This document shows positions 49,761 to 59,439 of a DNA stretch of 64,000 bases, one piece after another. Numbering within the stretch: position 1 is the stretch's first letter; each line of letters starts with the position of its first letter. The stretch is from UBA4744 sp963723165. GTDB taxonomy: Bacteria > Actinomycetota > Acidimicrobiia > Spongiisociales > UBA4744. Under the pieces are notes generated by a model. That model was not told the origin of the DNA and did no database searches. It saw nothing but the letters and a program-made list of their open reading frames with translations. Made by a program: the position numbers and the translations under genes. The stretch is from positions 124,001 through 188,000 of the forward strand of contig CAVRPP010000010.1 of NCBI GenBank assembly GCA_963723165.1. Reading direction: 5' to 3'.

Positions 49761-51749
49761 ATGGCACGGGACCCTAACGCGCTGGGGGTCGACGTCGGTG
49801 GAACGTTCACCGATCTTGCCGCCTGGGACGGGTCCATGTTGTTGTCCGGCAAGACGTCAACCACTCGAGACCAGAGCGAGGGGGTGGTGGTCGGGGCGGC
49901 GGAGGTACTCGGCGATATCTCCATCGACCGGCTTCTGCACGGGACCACGGTGGCTACCAACATGCTGCTCGAACGCAAAGGGGCGAGAACGGCGCTCGTG
50001 ACGACCGCCGGTTTCGTCGACGTGATCGAGATCGGCCGTCAGGATCGTCCGGCGCTCTACGACCCGATGGCCGATCGGCCGGTGCCACTGGTGCCGCGTG
50101 ACCTCCGCTTTGGGGTCGCCGGCCGGGTCGGGCCGACGGGTGATGAGATCGAGGCGGTCGAAGACTTGAGCCGCCTCGCCGACCAGGTGCGGCGCTCCAG
50201 GGCCGAGGCCGTAGCTATCTCGTTGCTGTACGCATATGCCAACCCTGCGCACGAACGAGCAGTGGCCGACTCGCTGGCCGAGGTTCTGGACGGCGTTCCG
50301 ATTTCCATTTCGTCGGAAGTAGCACCGGAGTTTCGCGAGTTCGAACGAACCTCGACGACCATCCTGAACGCCTACCTGGAGGCGGGCACCGGCCGCTACT
50401 TGCGCAGCCTGCAGGGTCGCATTGCCGAAGCAGGTCTTGCCGACGAAGTTCTGGTGATGCGGTCCTCGGGCGGCCTGATGGCCGGGCTGGCTGCGGCACG
50501 ACTGCCCGCGGCTGTCTTGTTGTCGGGCCCGGCCGGAGGTGTGGTTGCTTCGGCCGAGCTTGGCACGGCCCTCGGCTACGGGAGACTCGTTTCTTTCGAC
50601 ATGGGTGGCACGTCGACCGATGTGTGTCGGATCGAAGGTGGCCGTCCGGAGGTCTCGTATCAGCGGGCGATCGACGGCTATCCCTGCCGGATGCCTGCCG
50701 TGGCCGTCCACACGGTCGGGGCCGGTGGTGGTAGTACGGCGTGGATCGATTCCGGGGGGTCCCTGCGGGTTGGCCCGCAGAGCGCCGGTGCCGATCCGGG
50801 TCCTGCCTGTTATGGGAGAGGCGGCACCGAGCCGACGGTCACCGATGCTGATCTGGTGGTTGGCCGGCTTGCCGCCAACACTCTTCTGGCCGGTTCGATG
50901 CGGCTCGACGTGGAGGCTGCCCGACGGGCCGTGGCCGCTCTGGCCGGCCAGCTCGAATTGGAGGAGAGCGCAACGGCGCTCGGAATGATCGACGTGGTCG
51001 AGTCACATATGGAACGGGCGGTTCGGACCGTTTCGGTAGAGGAGGGAGCCGACCCGCGCTCGGCGGTCCTGGTGGCTTTCGGTGGCGCCGGAGGGATGCA
51101 CGCGACGGCTCTGGCCCGCCGTCTGGAGATGTCCGCCGTCGTGATTCCTCCTTTCGCCGGAGTATTCAGCGCGGTCGGACTGCTCCTCAGTCCCGCCCGG
51201 ATCGATACGGTCCAGGGGGTCCTGATGACTGAAGGGGACGGCATTGATGAAGTGGTTGCCGGTGTTTCGGTCCGGGCTCGGGAGCAGATGATCCTCCAGA
51301 CCGGACAACGGCCCGCAGAAGTACTCGGCATGGTCGATGTCAGGTACCGGGGCCAGTCACACGAGACGACAGTGCCGTACCAGCCGGGCGACGGCTGGGA
51401 GGTGCTGGCCGGTCGATTCCACCAGGCCCACCTGGAACGCAACGGTTTTCTCCGGTCCGATGATCCGATCGAGGTCGTGGCTGCACGGGCGGAGGCAACC
51501 GGCCGGGCGGCATTGAATTGGTCCGACCTGCCCGAGATCGTGCCGATCGGGACGGCCGGGCGGGGGAGCCGGATGGTCCTCACCGGGACGGGTCCGCAAG
51601 AGGCATCTGTGTGGTGGCGCCCCGGGTTGGTCGCCGGTACCGAACTGGTCGGACCGGCAATCATCGAAGAATCGGAAGCCACGGCCTACCTCGGAGAGGG
51701 AGAGCGGGCGACCGTGCATCCGTCGGGTGCCCTGGAGGTGGTTTGGTGA
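49761..51749 (+). CDS. hyuA: Hydantoinase/oxoprolinase subunit A (HyuA)
   Basis: The 662-residue protein starts near the ATPase motif DVGGTFTDLA and has LLHGTTVATNMLLERKG, SGPAGGVVASAEL, SFDMGGTSTDVC and GAGGGSTAWIDSGGSLRVGP, typical of HyuA/acetone carboxylase beta/5-oxoprolinase proteins. With HyuB it hydrolyses a cyclic amide with ATP. N-methylhydantoin, 5-oxoproline or a similar lactam is possible; the substrate is unknown. The stop overlaps hyuB (GTGA). Confidence 0.92.
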   Translation: MARDPNALGVDVGGTFTDLAAWDGSMLLSGKTSTTRDQSEGVVVGAAEVLGDISIDRLLHGTTVATNMLLERKGARTALVTTAGFVDVIEIGRQDRPALYDPMADRPVPLVPRDLRFGVAGRVGPTGDEIEAVEDLSRLADQVRRSRAEAVAISLLYAYANPAHERAVADSLAEVLDGVPISISSEVAPEFREFERTSTTILNAYLEAGTGRYLRSLQGRIAEAGLADEVLVMRSSGGLMAGLAAARLPAAVLLSGPAGGVVASAELGTALGYGRLVSFDMGGTSTDVCRIEGGRPEVSYQRAIDGYPCRMPAVAVHTVGAGGGSTAWIDSGGSLRVGPQSAGADPGPACYGRGGTEPTVTDADLVVGRLAANTLLAGSMRLDVEAARRAVAALAGQLELEESATALGMIDVVESHMERAVRTVSVEEGADPRSAVLVAFGGAGGMHATALARRLEMSAVVIPPFAGVFSAVGLLLSPARIDTVQGVLMTEGDGIDEVVAGVSVRAREQMILQTGQRPAEVLGMVDVRYRGQSHETTVPYQPGDGWEVLAGRFHQAHLERNGFLRSDDPIEVVAARAEATGRAALNWSDLPEIVPIGTAGRGSRMVLTGTGPQEASVWWRPGLVAGTELVGPAIIEESEATAYLGEGERATVHPSGALEVVW

Positions 51750-53290
51750 AGGTTGACCCGATCACGCTCGAGGTGGCTCGCAATGCGTTCGCAGCCGTCG
51801 CGGACGAGATGGGTGCCGTGCTGCGGCGCACCGCCTACTCGCCGAACATCAAGGAGCGGGCGGATTGCTCGGCAGCGATATTCGTGCCGAACGGAGAGAT
51901 GCTTTCCCAGGCCGAGCACATCCCCGTGCACCTGGGCTCTATGCCCGCTTCGGTGGCCGCCGTCCTCGAACATGCCGATCCGGAAACCGGGGTCCACTAT
52001 GCAGTCAACGACCCGTATCACGGAGGCACCCATCTCAACGATCTGACCCTGGTGCGGCCGGTTCATAGTGGTGGGGAGCTGATCGGCTGGGTGGCCAATC
52101 GCGCCCATCACGCCGACGTCGGCGGCGAGGCTCCCGGTTCGATGCCTGCCCATGCCACAAGGCTCGATCAGGAGGGCTACGTGGTTGCCCCGATGGCTGC
52201 AGTCCGTCATGGCGAATGGCTGGATTCGTTTCTCGAGCCGTTCCTGGCGGCGACCCGAACCCCCGCTGAACGCCTGGGCGACCTTTCGGCGCAACTCGGT
52301 GCAAACGAGGTCGGAGCGCGCCGGTTGACGGCTCTGGCGGAGCAAGCCGGGGCGGCGGGTTATTCCATGATGACCAAAGCTCTCCTGGACTACGGAGAGC
52401 GTCGAATGGTGGCTGCCATCGCGGCGCTGCCGGACGGCGTCTTCCGGTTTGAGGATGTGATGGAATGGCGAAGGGGTCTCGTTCCGATCAGGGTGGCCGT
52501 GACAATCGACGGTGGAAGGCTGTTGGCCGATTTTGAAGGGACTGTCGACCAGATCGAGGGGAATATCAACGCCGTCGAGGCAGTGACCCGCTCTTGTCTC
52601 TACTACGCGGTCCGGGTAGCCACCGATCCGACCATTCCGGCCAACGGCGGCTGCTACCGGCCCTTGTCGTTGTCGGCTCCGGCAGGTTCTCTGGTGAACG
52701 CCCGGCCGCCTGCGGCGGTGGCGGCCGGAAATGTCGAGACCAGCCAGCGGATCGCCGATGTGTTGCTGGGAGCCCTCGCCCAGGCCGCCCCGAACCGGGT
52801 TCCGGCAGCCTCGCAAGGCACCATGAACAACGTTCTGATCGGCTCAGATGCCTTTGCCTACTACGAGACTCTTGCCGGTGGGCAAGGCGGCCGGCCCGGC
52901 CGGGCCGGTCAATCGGGCATTCATACCGGCATGACCAACACGAAGAACACCCCAGTCGAAGCACTCGAGACCCATTACCCCTTCCGGGTGATGAGCAGCC
53001 AATTGCGGCGGGGGAGCGGAGGCGCCGGCCGGTATCCCGGAGGGGAAGGCATCGAGCGCGAGATCGAGTTTCTGGCTCCCGCAACCGTTTCCCTGATGGG
53101 GGAGCGCCGGGTGGTCCCACCCTGGGGGCTCGCCGGTGGAAAGCCGGGAGCCTGCGGGGAGGATTGGCTCATACGGCCCGGCGGTACACCCGAACGGCTT
53201 CCCGGCAAGACCACGTTTACGGTGGTTCCGGGCGACCGCTTGCTGGTCAGAACCCCTGGCGGCGGTGGCTGGGGATCCCCGAGGGACTAG
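51746..53290 (+). CDS. hyuB: Hydantoinase/oxoprolinase subunit B (HyuB)
   Basis: The product is 514 residues from GTG 51746, overlapping the hyuA TGA; the longer open frame lies inside hyuA and is not real. DPITLEVARNAFAAVADEMG, RTAYSPNIKERADCSAAIF, AVNDPYHGGTHLNDLTLV and HHADVGGEAPGSMP are typical of the B subunit, with likely metal-binding His/Asp residues. It works with HyuA on a cyclic amide. The 3' end overlaps the convergent large gene by four bases. Confidence 0.92.
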   Translation: MKVDPITLEVARNAFAAVADEMGAVLRRTAYSPNIKERADCSAAIFVPNGEMLSQAEHIPVHLGSMPASVAAVLEHADPETGVHYAVNDPYHGGTHLNDLTLVRPVHSGGELIGWVANRAHHADVGGEAPGSMPAHATRLDQEGYVVAPMAAVRHGEWLDSFLEPFLAATRTPAERLGDLSAQLGANEVGARRLTALAEQAGAAGYSMMTKALLDYGERRMVAAIAALPDGVFRFEDVMEWRRGLVPIRVAVTIDGGRLLADFEGTVDQIEGNINAVEAVTRSCLYYAVRVATDPTIPANGGCYRPLSLSAPAGSLVNARPPAAVAAGNVETSQRIADVLLGALAQAAPNRVPAASQGTMNNVLIGSDAFAYYETLAGGQGGRPGRAGQSGIHTGMTNTKNTPVEALETHYPFRVMSSQLRRGSGGAGRYPGGEGIEREIEFLAPATVSLMGERRVVPPWGLAGGKPGACGEDWLIRPGGTPERLPGKTTFTVVPGDRLLVRTPGGGGWGSPRD

Positions 53291-55068
53291 ACGGGAGCGA
53301 AGGCGCCAATCTGTTGCACGGCGTGGCGGAGGCCCTCGAGGTGGTTTGCGAATGAGGTCCGGTCGGCAGAGGGGAGTCGGTCGATCAGGCCGGCGTAGTA
53401 CTCAACTCCGGACCGGAGGTTCTCCTTGACTTCGTTGAAGTAACTCTCTTTGCGGGCGGAGAGGCCGAGCGCAAAGCGTCGGAACTCCTTTCCCACGTAG
53501 TCGACATACAACTCGATCTCCCGGATGAACATATGGGGGCGATCCGGGTTGGTGAGCAGAGAGATACGGCCGTAAATGTGGTCGACCATCTCTTTGAGGG
53601 TTGCCACCCTGGAGAAGTTGACGATGTTGGGACCCGTGCACACCGCCGTGGCGGCATCGTCGTTGATTCCCGAGTTGAGTTCGGCTCCCCCGGCCAGGTC
53701 CCGGCACAGGCAGGTCTTGGCCAGAACGTCTTCTTCCACCATGGCTCGTTGCTCAGGCGTGTACCCCTCCTCGTCCAGGTGGGCGAGTTTCTGAATGACG
53801 TACTTGCGGGAAGCCGTGCAGATGGGTTGTTCGGAAAATTCCGTGTTGTGCAGCGCCAGGTAGCCCTTTGGGCAGGCGCTGCCGGGCTTCCCGATCGCGA
53901 TGCGACGCTTGCGGAGCAAGTCGCTGGCCGAATTGCGAAGGTTCCAGAACGGAATACCGAAGGGGGAGGCGTCGCTGAGTTCGACTTCGTCATCCGTCGC
54001 TTCGAGCAACTTGGCCCGGTGCGTCTCATCGACGTTGGTCACCTCCGGTACCAGCAAGAAAGGTGTTCCCCACCCGGTCGAATCCAACTCATAGTGCGTG
54101 AGCAGCAAGTTGTGCTCTTCAAACGTTCCGATGCCACCCTGGGCGGTTATGCGGAGGGGCAGCGGACGGTCGATCGGCCGGCGTCCTCCGGCGATCAGTG
54201 CATCGTTGGTGATGGTGTGCAGCGTCTCGATCAGGTCAGATCGTTTGACGCGAAGCTCTTCGAGGATCGGGCCCATTAATTGGCCGGTGGTCGGGAACGT
54301 GTGGCCACCACAATTGAGCCCCGACTCGATCCGGTACTCCGACACCCAGATGCCCCGTTTGGCCAGGTACTTGCCCTGGACGAAGGCGGATCGGTAGTCG
54401 CTGACCTTGAGGACGACCCGCTTTCGCAAAGCACCGGTCTCGTCGGGGAAGAAGTCTTCGAACTCGGCCATGTAGCCGAACAGGCGGGGGTTCAACCCGG
54501 CCGAGAACACCACTGCTGCCTGCAGGTTGCTGTTGGCGAAACCCCGCAACCCCGAAAGGGCGTCACTGAATTCGGGTGGGCGCCGTTCGTTGCCGAGGTA
54601 CGTGTCCCTGTCCAGCTTGGTCATGATGTTGACGTCGATCGCCCCCGGCACCATCTGCTCGATCAGGCCGGTCTGGAGAGCGGTCCGCTGATCCTGGTCG
54701 GCGGTTGCCAGCATCTGGTGGTATGCATCCTTGAGAGAACCCTCCGGCAGCATCTCGAAGTAGCGGGTGAGATCGGTTCCCGGCTCGAACGACTCGCTCT
54801 TGACGACTTCCATTTGCCGCTCAACCAGCAGATGGATCAGATTCAGGTAGGCGGTGATGCGCCGGGCCCGGGCATCATCGGCGTCGTCACCAATCGGTTC
54901 GTACGGCTCGCCGTGGCGCTCAGAGTGGACCTTCCGCATTTGCTCGATCAGCACGTCATCGACAATCTGAATCACAGAATCGATCCCGAAACGGGCCACT
55001 TTGAGCGGCGTGTCGATGGTGAATCCGGTGCCCATCACAGGAATATGGAAATCGTGCACGGTCTTCAC
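53287..55068 (-). CDS. Conserved uncharacterised protein, possible TIM-barrel with Cys-rich C-terminal half
   Basis: This is a 593-residue protein whose family I recall from other bacterial phyla without a known function. The N-terminus FHIPVMGTGFTIDTPLKVAR resembles the start of a nitronate monooxygenase-type FMN barrel, and RITAQGGIGTFEEHNLLL with TGWGTPFLLVPEVTNVDE resembles its phosphate-binding strands. Six cysteines (253, 399, 417, 453, 455, 477) include CLC and could bind a metal or iron-sulfur cluster. It is convergent with hyuAB. No redox partner is adjacent. The fold and cofactor are inferences. Confidence 0.7.
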   Translation of the reverse strand: MKTVHDFHIPVMGTGFTIDTPLKVARFGIDSVIQIVDDVLIEQMRKVHSERHGEPYEPIGDDADDARARRITAYLNLIHLLVERQMEVVKSESFEPGTDLTRYFEMLPEGSLKDAYHQMLATADQDQRTALQTGLIEQMVPGAIDVNIMTKLDRDTYLGNERRPPEFSDALSGLRGFANSNLQAAVVFSAGLNPRLFGYMAEFEDFFPDETGALRKRVVLKVSDYRSAFVQGKYLAKRGIWVSEYRIESGLNCGGHTFPTTGQLMGPILEELRVKRSDLIETLHTITNDALIAGGRRPIDRPLPLRITAQGGIGTFEEHNLLLTHYELDSTGWGTPFLLVPEVTNVDETHRAKLLEATDDEVELSDASPFGIPFWNLRNSASDLLRKRRIAIGKPGSACPKGYLALHNTEFSEQPICTASRKYVIQKLAHLDEEGYTPEQRAMVEEDVLAKTCLCRDLAGGAELNSGINDDAATAVCTGPNIVNFSRVATLKEMVDHIYGRISLLTNPDRPHMFIREIELYVDYVGKEFRRFALGLSARKESYFNEVKENLRSGVEYYAGLIDRLPSADRTSFANHLEGLRHAVQQIGAFAPV

Positions 55069-55240
55069 GATTCGTTCCCGGCGAGATCTCTGGGTTGCAC
55101 GTCGGTTCCCCGCTTGGTTGGGGTTCAGACCTTCAACCGGAGCGATCCGTTACGCGGAGAGGTCTGCCTGTGGACAAAACCTACTGCTTCAACCCGTTTA
55201 TGCGACCAGTTTCCGACTGCTGCAAAGGCTGCGGTTGGTG

Positions 55241-55474
55241 TCAGATGTCTCGAGATTGGGCTGCGAGTAACTGGGGCCGGGCGATCACCAGGTACAAGAT
55301 CGGTCCGATCAGCGAGAGGAACAGAACCACGATTCCCCACAACACCTGGTTTTGGTCGGCGGCGGCCCACACGCTCTGGGGCGTGCGCAGCACATCGATG
55401 AGGGCCCAGATGTGGAAAACGAAGAGCGGCAGAGCCATGAGGAAGACCAGGATCCCGAGCAAGCCGATGTCCAC
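55241..55474 (-). CDS. Small membrane protein with PLDc_N domain
   Basis: The 77-residue protein has two membrane helices: LLGILVFLMALPLFVFHIWA, then after DVLRTPQSVWAAADQNQVLW a second, IVVLFLSLIGPILYLVI. The W(A/V)(L)xDV linker and the GP(I)xYL motif match the PLDc_N domain, found at the N-terminus of cardiolipin synthases and as free small proteins. No catalytic domain is attached. The 55069-55240 gap upstream of the large uncharacterised gene has no further gene. Confidence 0.75.
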   Translation of the reverse strand: MDIGLLGILVFLMALPLFVFHIWALIDVLRTPQSVWAAADQNQVLWGIVVLFLSLIGPILYLVIARPQLLAAQSRDI

Positions 55475-55622
55475 CGTGGTCCCTTTCCGAAGGCGAAGGC
55501 CATCGTATCGTCGGCGGCCGGCCCAGGTCTCCCATGTTGTGCCTCATCCGGAGCACGACCTGGTCCCGGGGAGCCGCCTTGTGGTAGAGAAACCCCATTG
55601 GTGAATGGCTAGCGTGAGGGCC

Positions 55623-57038
55623 ATGACACTTGTAAGCGAACTGCAAGATGTCCTGGGGGTGGACCGCGTTCTTGTGGATCCGCTGCGCACCTATGTCTAC
55701 GGCAAGGATGCAGGCATACGGCGCGGCGAAGTGGCCGCCGTCGCTCTACCTGCCAACGCCGCCGAAGTGGCCCGGATCGTTGAGATCGCCGCCCGACACG
55801 GGATCCCTGTTGTGCCGCGCGGGGCCGGGACCGGGCTGGCCGGGGGCACGGTTCCGCTCAGTCCCTCGCTCGTCGTCTCCTTGACCAAGATGACCGGGAT
55901 CGAAGTGGATGCCGAAAGCCGCACCGCCTGGGTCGGCGCCGGCGTTCTCAACCTCGATCTCAGCGTCAACACCGCCCGGTTTGGTCTCCACTTCGCCCCG
56001 GACCCCTCTTCGCAAGCTGCCTGCACGATCGGCGGCAATGTGGCCAACAACAGTGGGGGGCCGCACTGTCTCGCCGAAGGCACGACGGTCAACCATGTGC
56101 TGGCCGTTGAACTGGTCACGGCCACCGGCCGGTTGGTAGTCCTCGGAGGCGAAGCCCCCGACCCGATCGGCCTGGATTTACGGGGGATCGTGGTTGGTTC
56201 GGAAGGAACCCTCGGCATCGTCACCCGGGCGCTGGTCAAGCTGACTCCTGATCCACCCGCCGTTCGCACGCTCCTGGCCGCCTTCGAACGGGTCGAGGAT
56301 GCCGCCGCAACCGTGTCGGGGATCATTGCCCGTGGGATCGTTCCGGCCGCCCTGGAAATGATGGATCAACGGATGACCATTGCGGTCGAACGCTTCGTCG
56401 GGGCCGGGTTCCCGAGCGACGCCGCCGCGGTGCTGCTGGCCGAAGTTGCCGGTCATCCTGCCGCTGTTGACGCCGAAGCCGAAGTGGTCCGGGAGGTTGC
56501 CGGGTTTAACCATGCCACGCAGGTGCGCACAGCCGCCGACGAGGCGGAACGCGCTCTGCTGTGGAAGGGACGCAAAGCCGCCTTTGGGGCCGTGGCTCAA
56601 ACCGCACCCGACTACTACCTGCACGACACCGTCGTGCCGCGCACCAAGTTGGTCGAGGTCATGGCCAAGGTGTACGAGATTGCCGAGCGCTACGACCTCG
56701 CAATGATGAACGTGTTTCACGCCGGGGACGGCAACCTGCACCCTTTGATGGCCTTCGACGCCTCAGAAACTGGAGTTCTCGACAGAGTCCAGGCGGCCGC
56801 CGACGAACTGGTCACGGTGTGTGTCGAGGCGGGCGGGTCCTTGTCCGGCGAGCATGGGATCGGTTTGGAGAAGCGCGACCTTATGCCGCTCGTTTTCAAC
56901 GAAGCGGATCTCGACGCTCAGGCGCGCCTGGCTGAGGCTTTCGATCCCGATGGTTTGTTCAACCCGGACAAGGTGCTTCCGACGGGTTCCCGCTGCTTCG
57001 ACATGGGGCGGGCGGTCCCCGAGGGAACCTGGATATGA
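55623..57038 (+). CDS. glcD: Glycolate oxidase subunit GlcD-like (FAD-linked)
   Basis: The product is 471 residues from ATG 55623, with GTGAGGG upstream; an ATG at 55605 is possible. The FAD-binding motifs PRGAGTGLAGGTVPL and CTIGGNVANNSGGPHC and the C-terminal FHAGDGNLHP and GGSLSGEHGIGLEKRD are typical of GlcD/D-lactate dehydrogenase-type oxidases. With GlcE and GlcF it oxidises glycolate or D-lactate and passes electrons to the respiratory chain. It overlaps glcE by ATGA. Confidence 0.92.
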   Translation: MTLVSELQDVLGVDRVLVDPLRTYVYGKDAGIRRGEVAAVALPANAAEVARIVEIAARHGIPVVPRGAGTGLAGGTVPLSPSLVVSLTKMTGIEVDAESRTAWVGAGVLNLDLSVNTARFGLHFAPDPSSQAACTIGGNVANNSGGPHCLAEGTTVNHVLAVELVTATGRLVVLGGEAPDPIGLDLRGIVVGSEGTLGIVTRALVKLTPDPPAVRTLLAAFERVEDAAATVSGIIARGIVPAALEMMDQRMTIAVERFVGAGFPSDAAAVLLAEVAGHPAAVDAEAEVVREVAGFNHATQVRTAADEAERALLWKGRKAAFGAVAQTAPDYYLHDTVVPRTKLVEVMAKVYEIAERYDLAMMNVFHAGDGNLHPLMAFDASETGVLDRVQAAADELVTVCVEAGGSLSGEHGIGLEKRDLMPLVFNEADLDAQARLAEAFDPDGLFNPDKVLPTGSRCFDMGRAVPEGTWI

Positions 57039-58153
57039 CCTCGGTGCGGTCGGCTTTGCAGCGACGGCTGGCTGCCTACCTGTCCGAACCGGTTGAGAGC
57101 GCCCCGCCAGGAGCAGTGGCGGTGGCGCCAGCCACCCTCGATGAGGCCGCTGAGGTCCTGGCCACCGCGTCCGAGCACTCGCTCCCGGTGCTGGTGTGGG
57201 GAGGCGGGACCCACCAGGGTCTGGGCGGGCGGGTGGACCCGGCCATCGTTCTTTCGACGGCCCGGCTCGATTCGATCGTCGATTGGCAGCCGGATGATTT
57301 GACTGTGGTCGTCGAGGCCGGAGTACGAGTGGCCGACCTCGAAGACCGCCTGGCCGAGCGCCACCAGACGGCAGTGCTGCCAGAGGTTCCGGGGGCGGCA
57401 ACGGTGGGTGGTGTTGTCGCCGCGGGGATTTCGGGTTTCCGCCGGCTGCGGTACGGCCCCACCCGTGACCGGATGCTGGAAGTCGATCTCATCACCGGTG
57501 ATGGCCGGGCGGTTCGAGGCGGTGGCCGGGTCGTCAAGAACGTCACCGGGTTCGACCTGCCAAGGTTGGCCGCCGGTTCGTTTGGTTCGCTGGGTTTGAT
57601 CGGACGGGTCTGTCTCAAGCTGTGGCCACTTCCCCAGGCACGACGCACGGTGACCCTGCCCGGCGCTCAGCCCGACTACGGCTATCGGCCGCTGGCCGTC
57701 GTCGAACAGCGCGGGCAGGTGCAGGTCTTCCTGGCGGGGACTCCCGCGGAGGTCGAGGCACGAACCACCGAGCTGGGCGGCCGTCACGAGGAAGGGTGGA
57801 AGTGGCCCGGTCCGCTCGAAGGACCGGTTGGCCTCTCCCTGCGCCTGGCTCCACGATGGCTGGCCGGATTCCTCGGACAGATCCCATCTTCCTGGAGCTA
57901 TCAGGCAATGCCGGGCGTTGGTGAGACCAGGATCGGTTGCCGGGACTTCGACCCGGACGTGGTCGGCGCGCTTCGCGCCCGGGCGGAGAGTCACGGCGGA
58001 GCTCTGGTGATCACCGACGCCCCCGCTTCGGTCTACGAAACCTTCGATCCCTGGGGAACCGCGCCTGCCGGAATGGAACTACAGCGCCGGGTGGTTGCGC
58101 GTTTCGACCCGGACCGCGTCGTCAATCCGGGCCGTCTGCCGGGGGGCCTGTGA
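57035..58153 (+). CDS. glcE: Glycolate oxidase subunit GlcE-like (FAD-binding)
   Basis: The 372-residue protein has VWGGGTHQGLGGRVDP and the FAD-domain motif VPGAATVGGVVAAGISGFRR, then NVTGFDLPRLAAGSFGSLGL. GlcE is the shorter FAD-domain subunit of the three-part enzyme and carries a C-terminal cap. Coupled by a four-base overlap to glcD and by one base (TGATG) to glcF, it belongs to one operon. Confidence 0.9.
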   Translation: MTSVRSALQRRLAAYLSEPVESAPPGAVAVAPATLDEAAEVLATASEHSLPVLVWGGGTHQGLGGRVDPAIVLSTARLDSIVDWQPDDLTVVVEAGVRVADLEDRLAERHQTAVLPEVPGAATVGGVVAAGISGFRRLRYGPTRDRMLEVDLITGDGRAVRGGGRVVKNVTGFDLPRLAAGSFGSLGLIGRVCLKLWPLPQARRTVTLPGAQPDYGYRPLAVVEQRGQVQVFLAGTPAEVEARTTELGGRHEEGWKWPGPLEGPVGLSLRLAPRWLAGFLGQIPSSWSYQAMPGVGETRIGCRDFDPDVVGALRARAESHGGALVITDAPASVYETFDPWGTAPAGMELQRRVVARFDPDRVVNPGRLPGGL

Positions 58154-59400
58154 TGGGCTGGGTGACGGCGCACGCGCCACGGCCGGCCGAGCTCAACGCT
58201 TGTGTCGATTGCGGTTTGTGTCTCCCGCATTGTCCGACCTACCGGCTGACGGGAGATGAGACCGCCTCACCGCGGGGGCGGATTGCGGCCATGCGCGCTG
58301 TGGCCGGTGACCTGGTCCCGGTCGATGAGGCATTCGAAGACATGATGTCTTTCTGTTTGCAGTGTCGGGCTTGCGAGTCGGCCTGTCCGTCGCTGGTTCC
58401 TTTCGGGCGAGCCATGGAGGGAGCCCGGGCGGAGGTGGCCGCCCAGCGATCCGGCCCCGGCCAACGTGTTCGACACGCTCTCCTGGGCCGCCTGGTGACG
58501 AGCCCTGGTTGGTTGCGGCTCGGGGCCACCGTGATCGAACGTGTTCGGCAAACCGGTGCCATTTCTCTCGTCCCCGGACGGCTTCGGTCGGCTCTGGCCG
58601 GCATGCGCCGGGGGCCGAGTCGATCGCCCACGATGCGCGGCACAGTCCATTTGGCGCGCGGTGAGCAGATCGGCACCGTGGCCCTACTGGCCGGATGTGT
58701 AATGGACGTTTGGTTCGCCGCCGTTCATGAAGCGACCGTCGAGCTGCTGACGAGGGCCGGGTACCGGGTGGTGGTTCCATCCCGGCAGACCTGCTGCGGG
58801 GCCCTGGCGGCTCACGACGGTGACTCCTCGCGCGCCCGCCGGTTGGCCGGTCGGAATGTGCGGGCACTTCAGGGCGTCGATCTTGTGGTGAGCAACGCGG
58901 CCGGTTGCAGTGCGCACCTGAAGGGATACTCCGAGTGGGCCGGAGATGCCGGATCGATTCTGGCGAATCGCACCCGGGACATCACCGAGGTCGTCGCCGC
59001 GGCCATCGAAGACGGCCGGTTGCCGACGATGTCGACAAACCGGGGAGCGGTAGCCGTCCAGGATCCCTGCCACCTGCGGCATGCGCAGCGGGTGGTCGAT
59101 GCGCCCAGGGTTATCGTCACCGCCGCCGGCTACCAGCCTGTTGACCTGACCGACGACCAGTGCTGCGGGGCTGCCGGCCTGTACTCGATGCTGAATCCGG
59201 AGACGGCACATGAGTTGGGCGTGAGCAAAGCCGACCAGATTCGGCTGGTCGGCTCGACCGTGGTGGCTTCCGCCAACCCCGGGTGTGAGATGCAGCTGCG
59301 GGCTCATCTCGAGACCTGGTACCGGGTCGCTCATCCGGTCGAGCTCTATTGGGAAGCCATCCGCGAGAAGGAACTCGGTACCGACGAGAAGCCCGAGTAG
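58153..59400 (+). CDS. glcF: Glycolate oxidase iron-sulfur subunit GlcF-like
   Basis: The product is 415 residues from ATG 58153; the longer frame runs back into glcE. Two 4Fe-4S motifs, CVDCGLCLPHCP (Cys17, 20, 23, 27) and CLQCRACESACP (Cys68, 71, 74, 78), precede two CCG domains with QTCCGALAAHDG and DQCCGAAGLYSM. It transfers electrons from the FAD subunits to quinones, or through its CCG domains. It is the last gene of the glcDEF operon. Confidence 0.93.
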   Translation: MGWVTAHAPRPAELNACVDCGLCLPHCPTYRLTGDETASPRGRIAAMRAVAGDLVPVDEAFEDMMSFCLQCRACESACPSLVPFGRAMEGARAEVAAQRSGPGQRVRHALLGRLVTSPGWLRLGATVIERVRQTGAISLVPGRLRSALAGMRRGPSRSPTMRGTVHLARGEQIGTVALLAGCVMDVWFAAVHEATVELLTRAGYRVVVPSRQTCCGALAAHDGDSSRARRLAGRNVRALQGVDLVVSNAAGCSAHLKGYSEWAGDAGSILANRTRDITEVVAAAIEDGRLPTMSTNRGAVAVQDPCHLRHAQRVVDAPRVIVTAAGYQPVDLTDDQCCGAAGLYSMLNPETAHELGVSKADQIRLVGSTVVASANPGCEMQLRAHLETWYRVAHPVELYWEAIREKELGTDEKPE

Positions 59401-59439
59401 GCTGTGCCGACCGCATGAGAGCTCCAGGGGTGGGGAACC

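Noticed and set aside
55095..55604. Plus-strand frame with DCCKGCGWCQ, resembling a Cys cluster
   Set aside because: It overlaps the PLDc_N gene on the opposite strand and lacks a start with a ribosome-binding site; the Cys motif is isolated.
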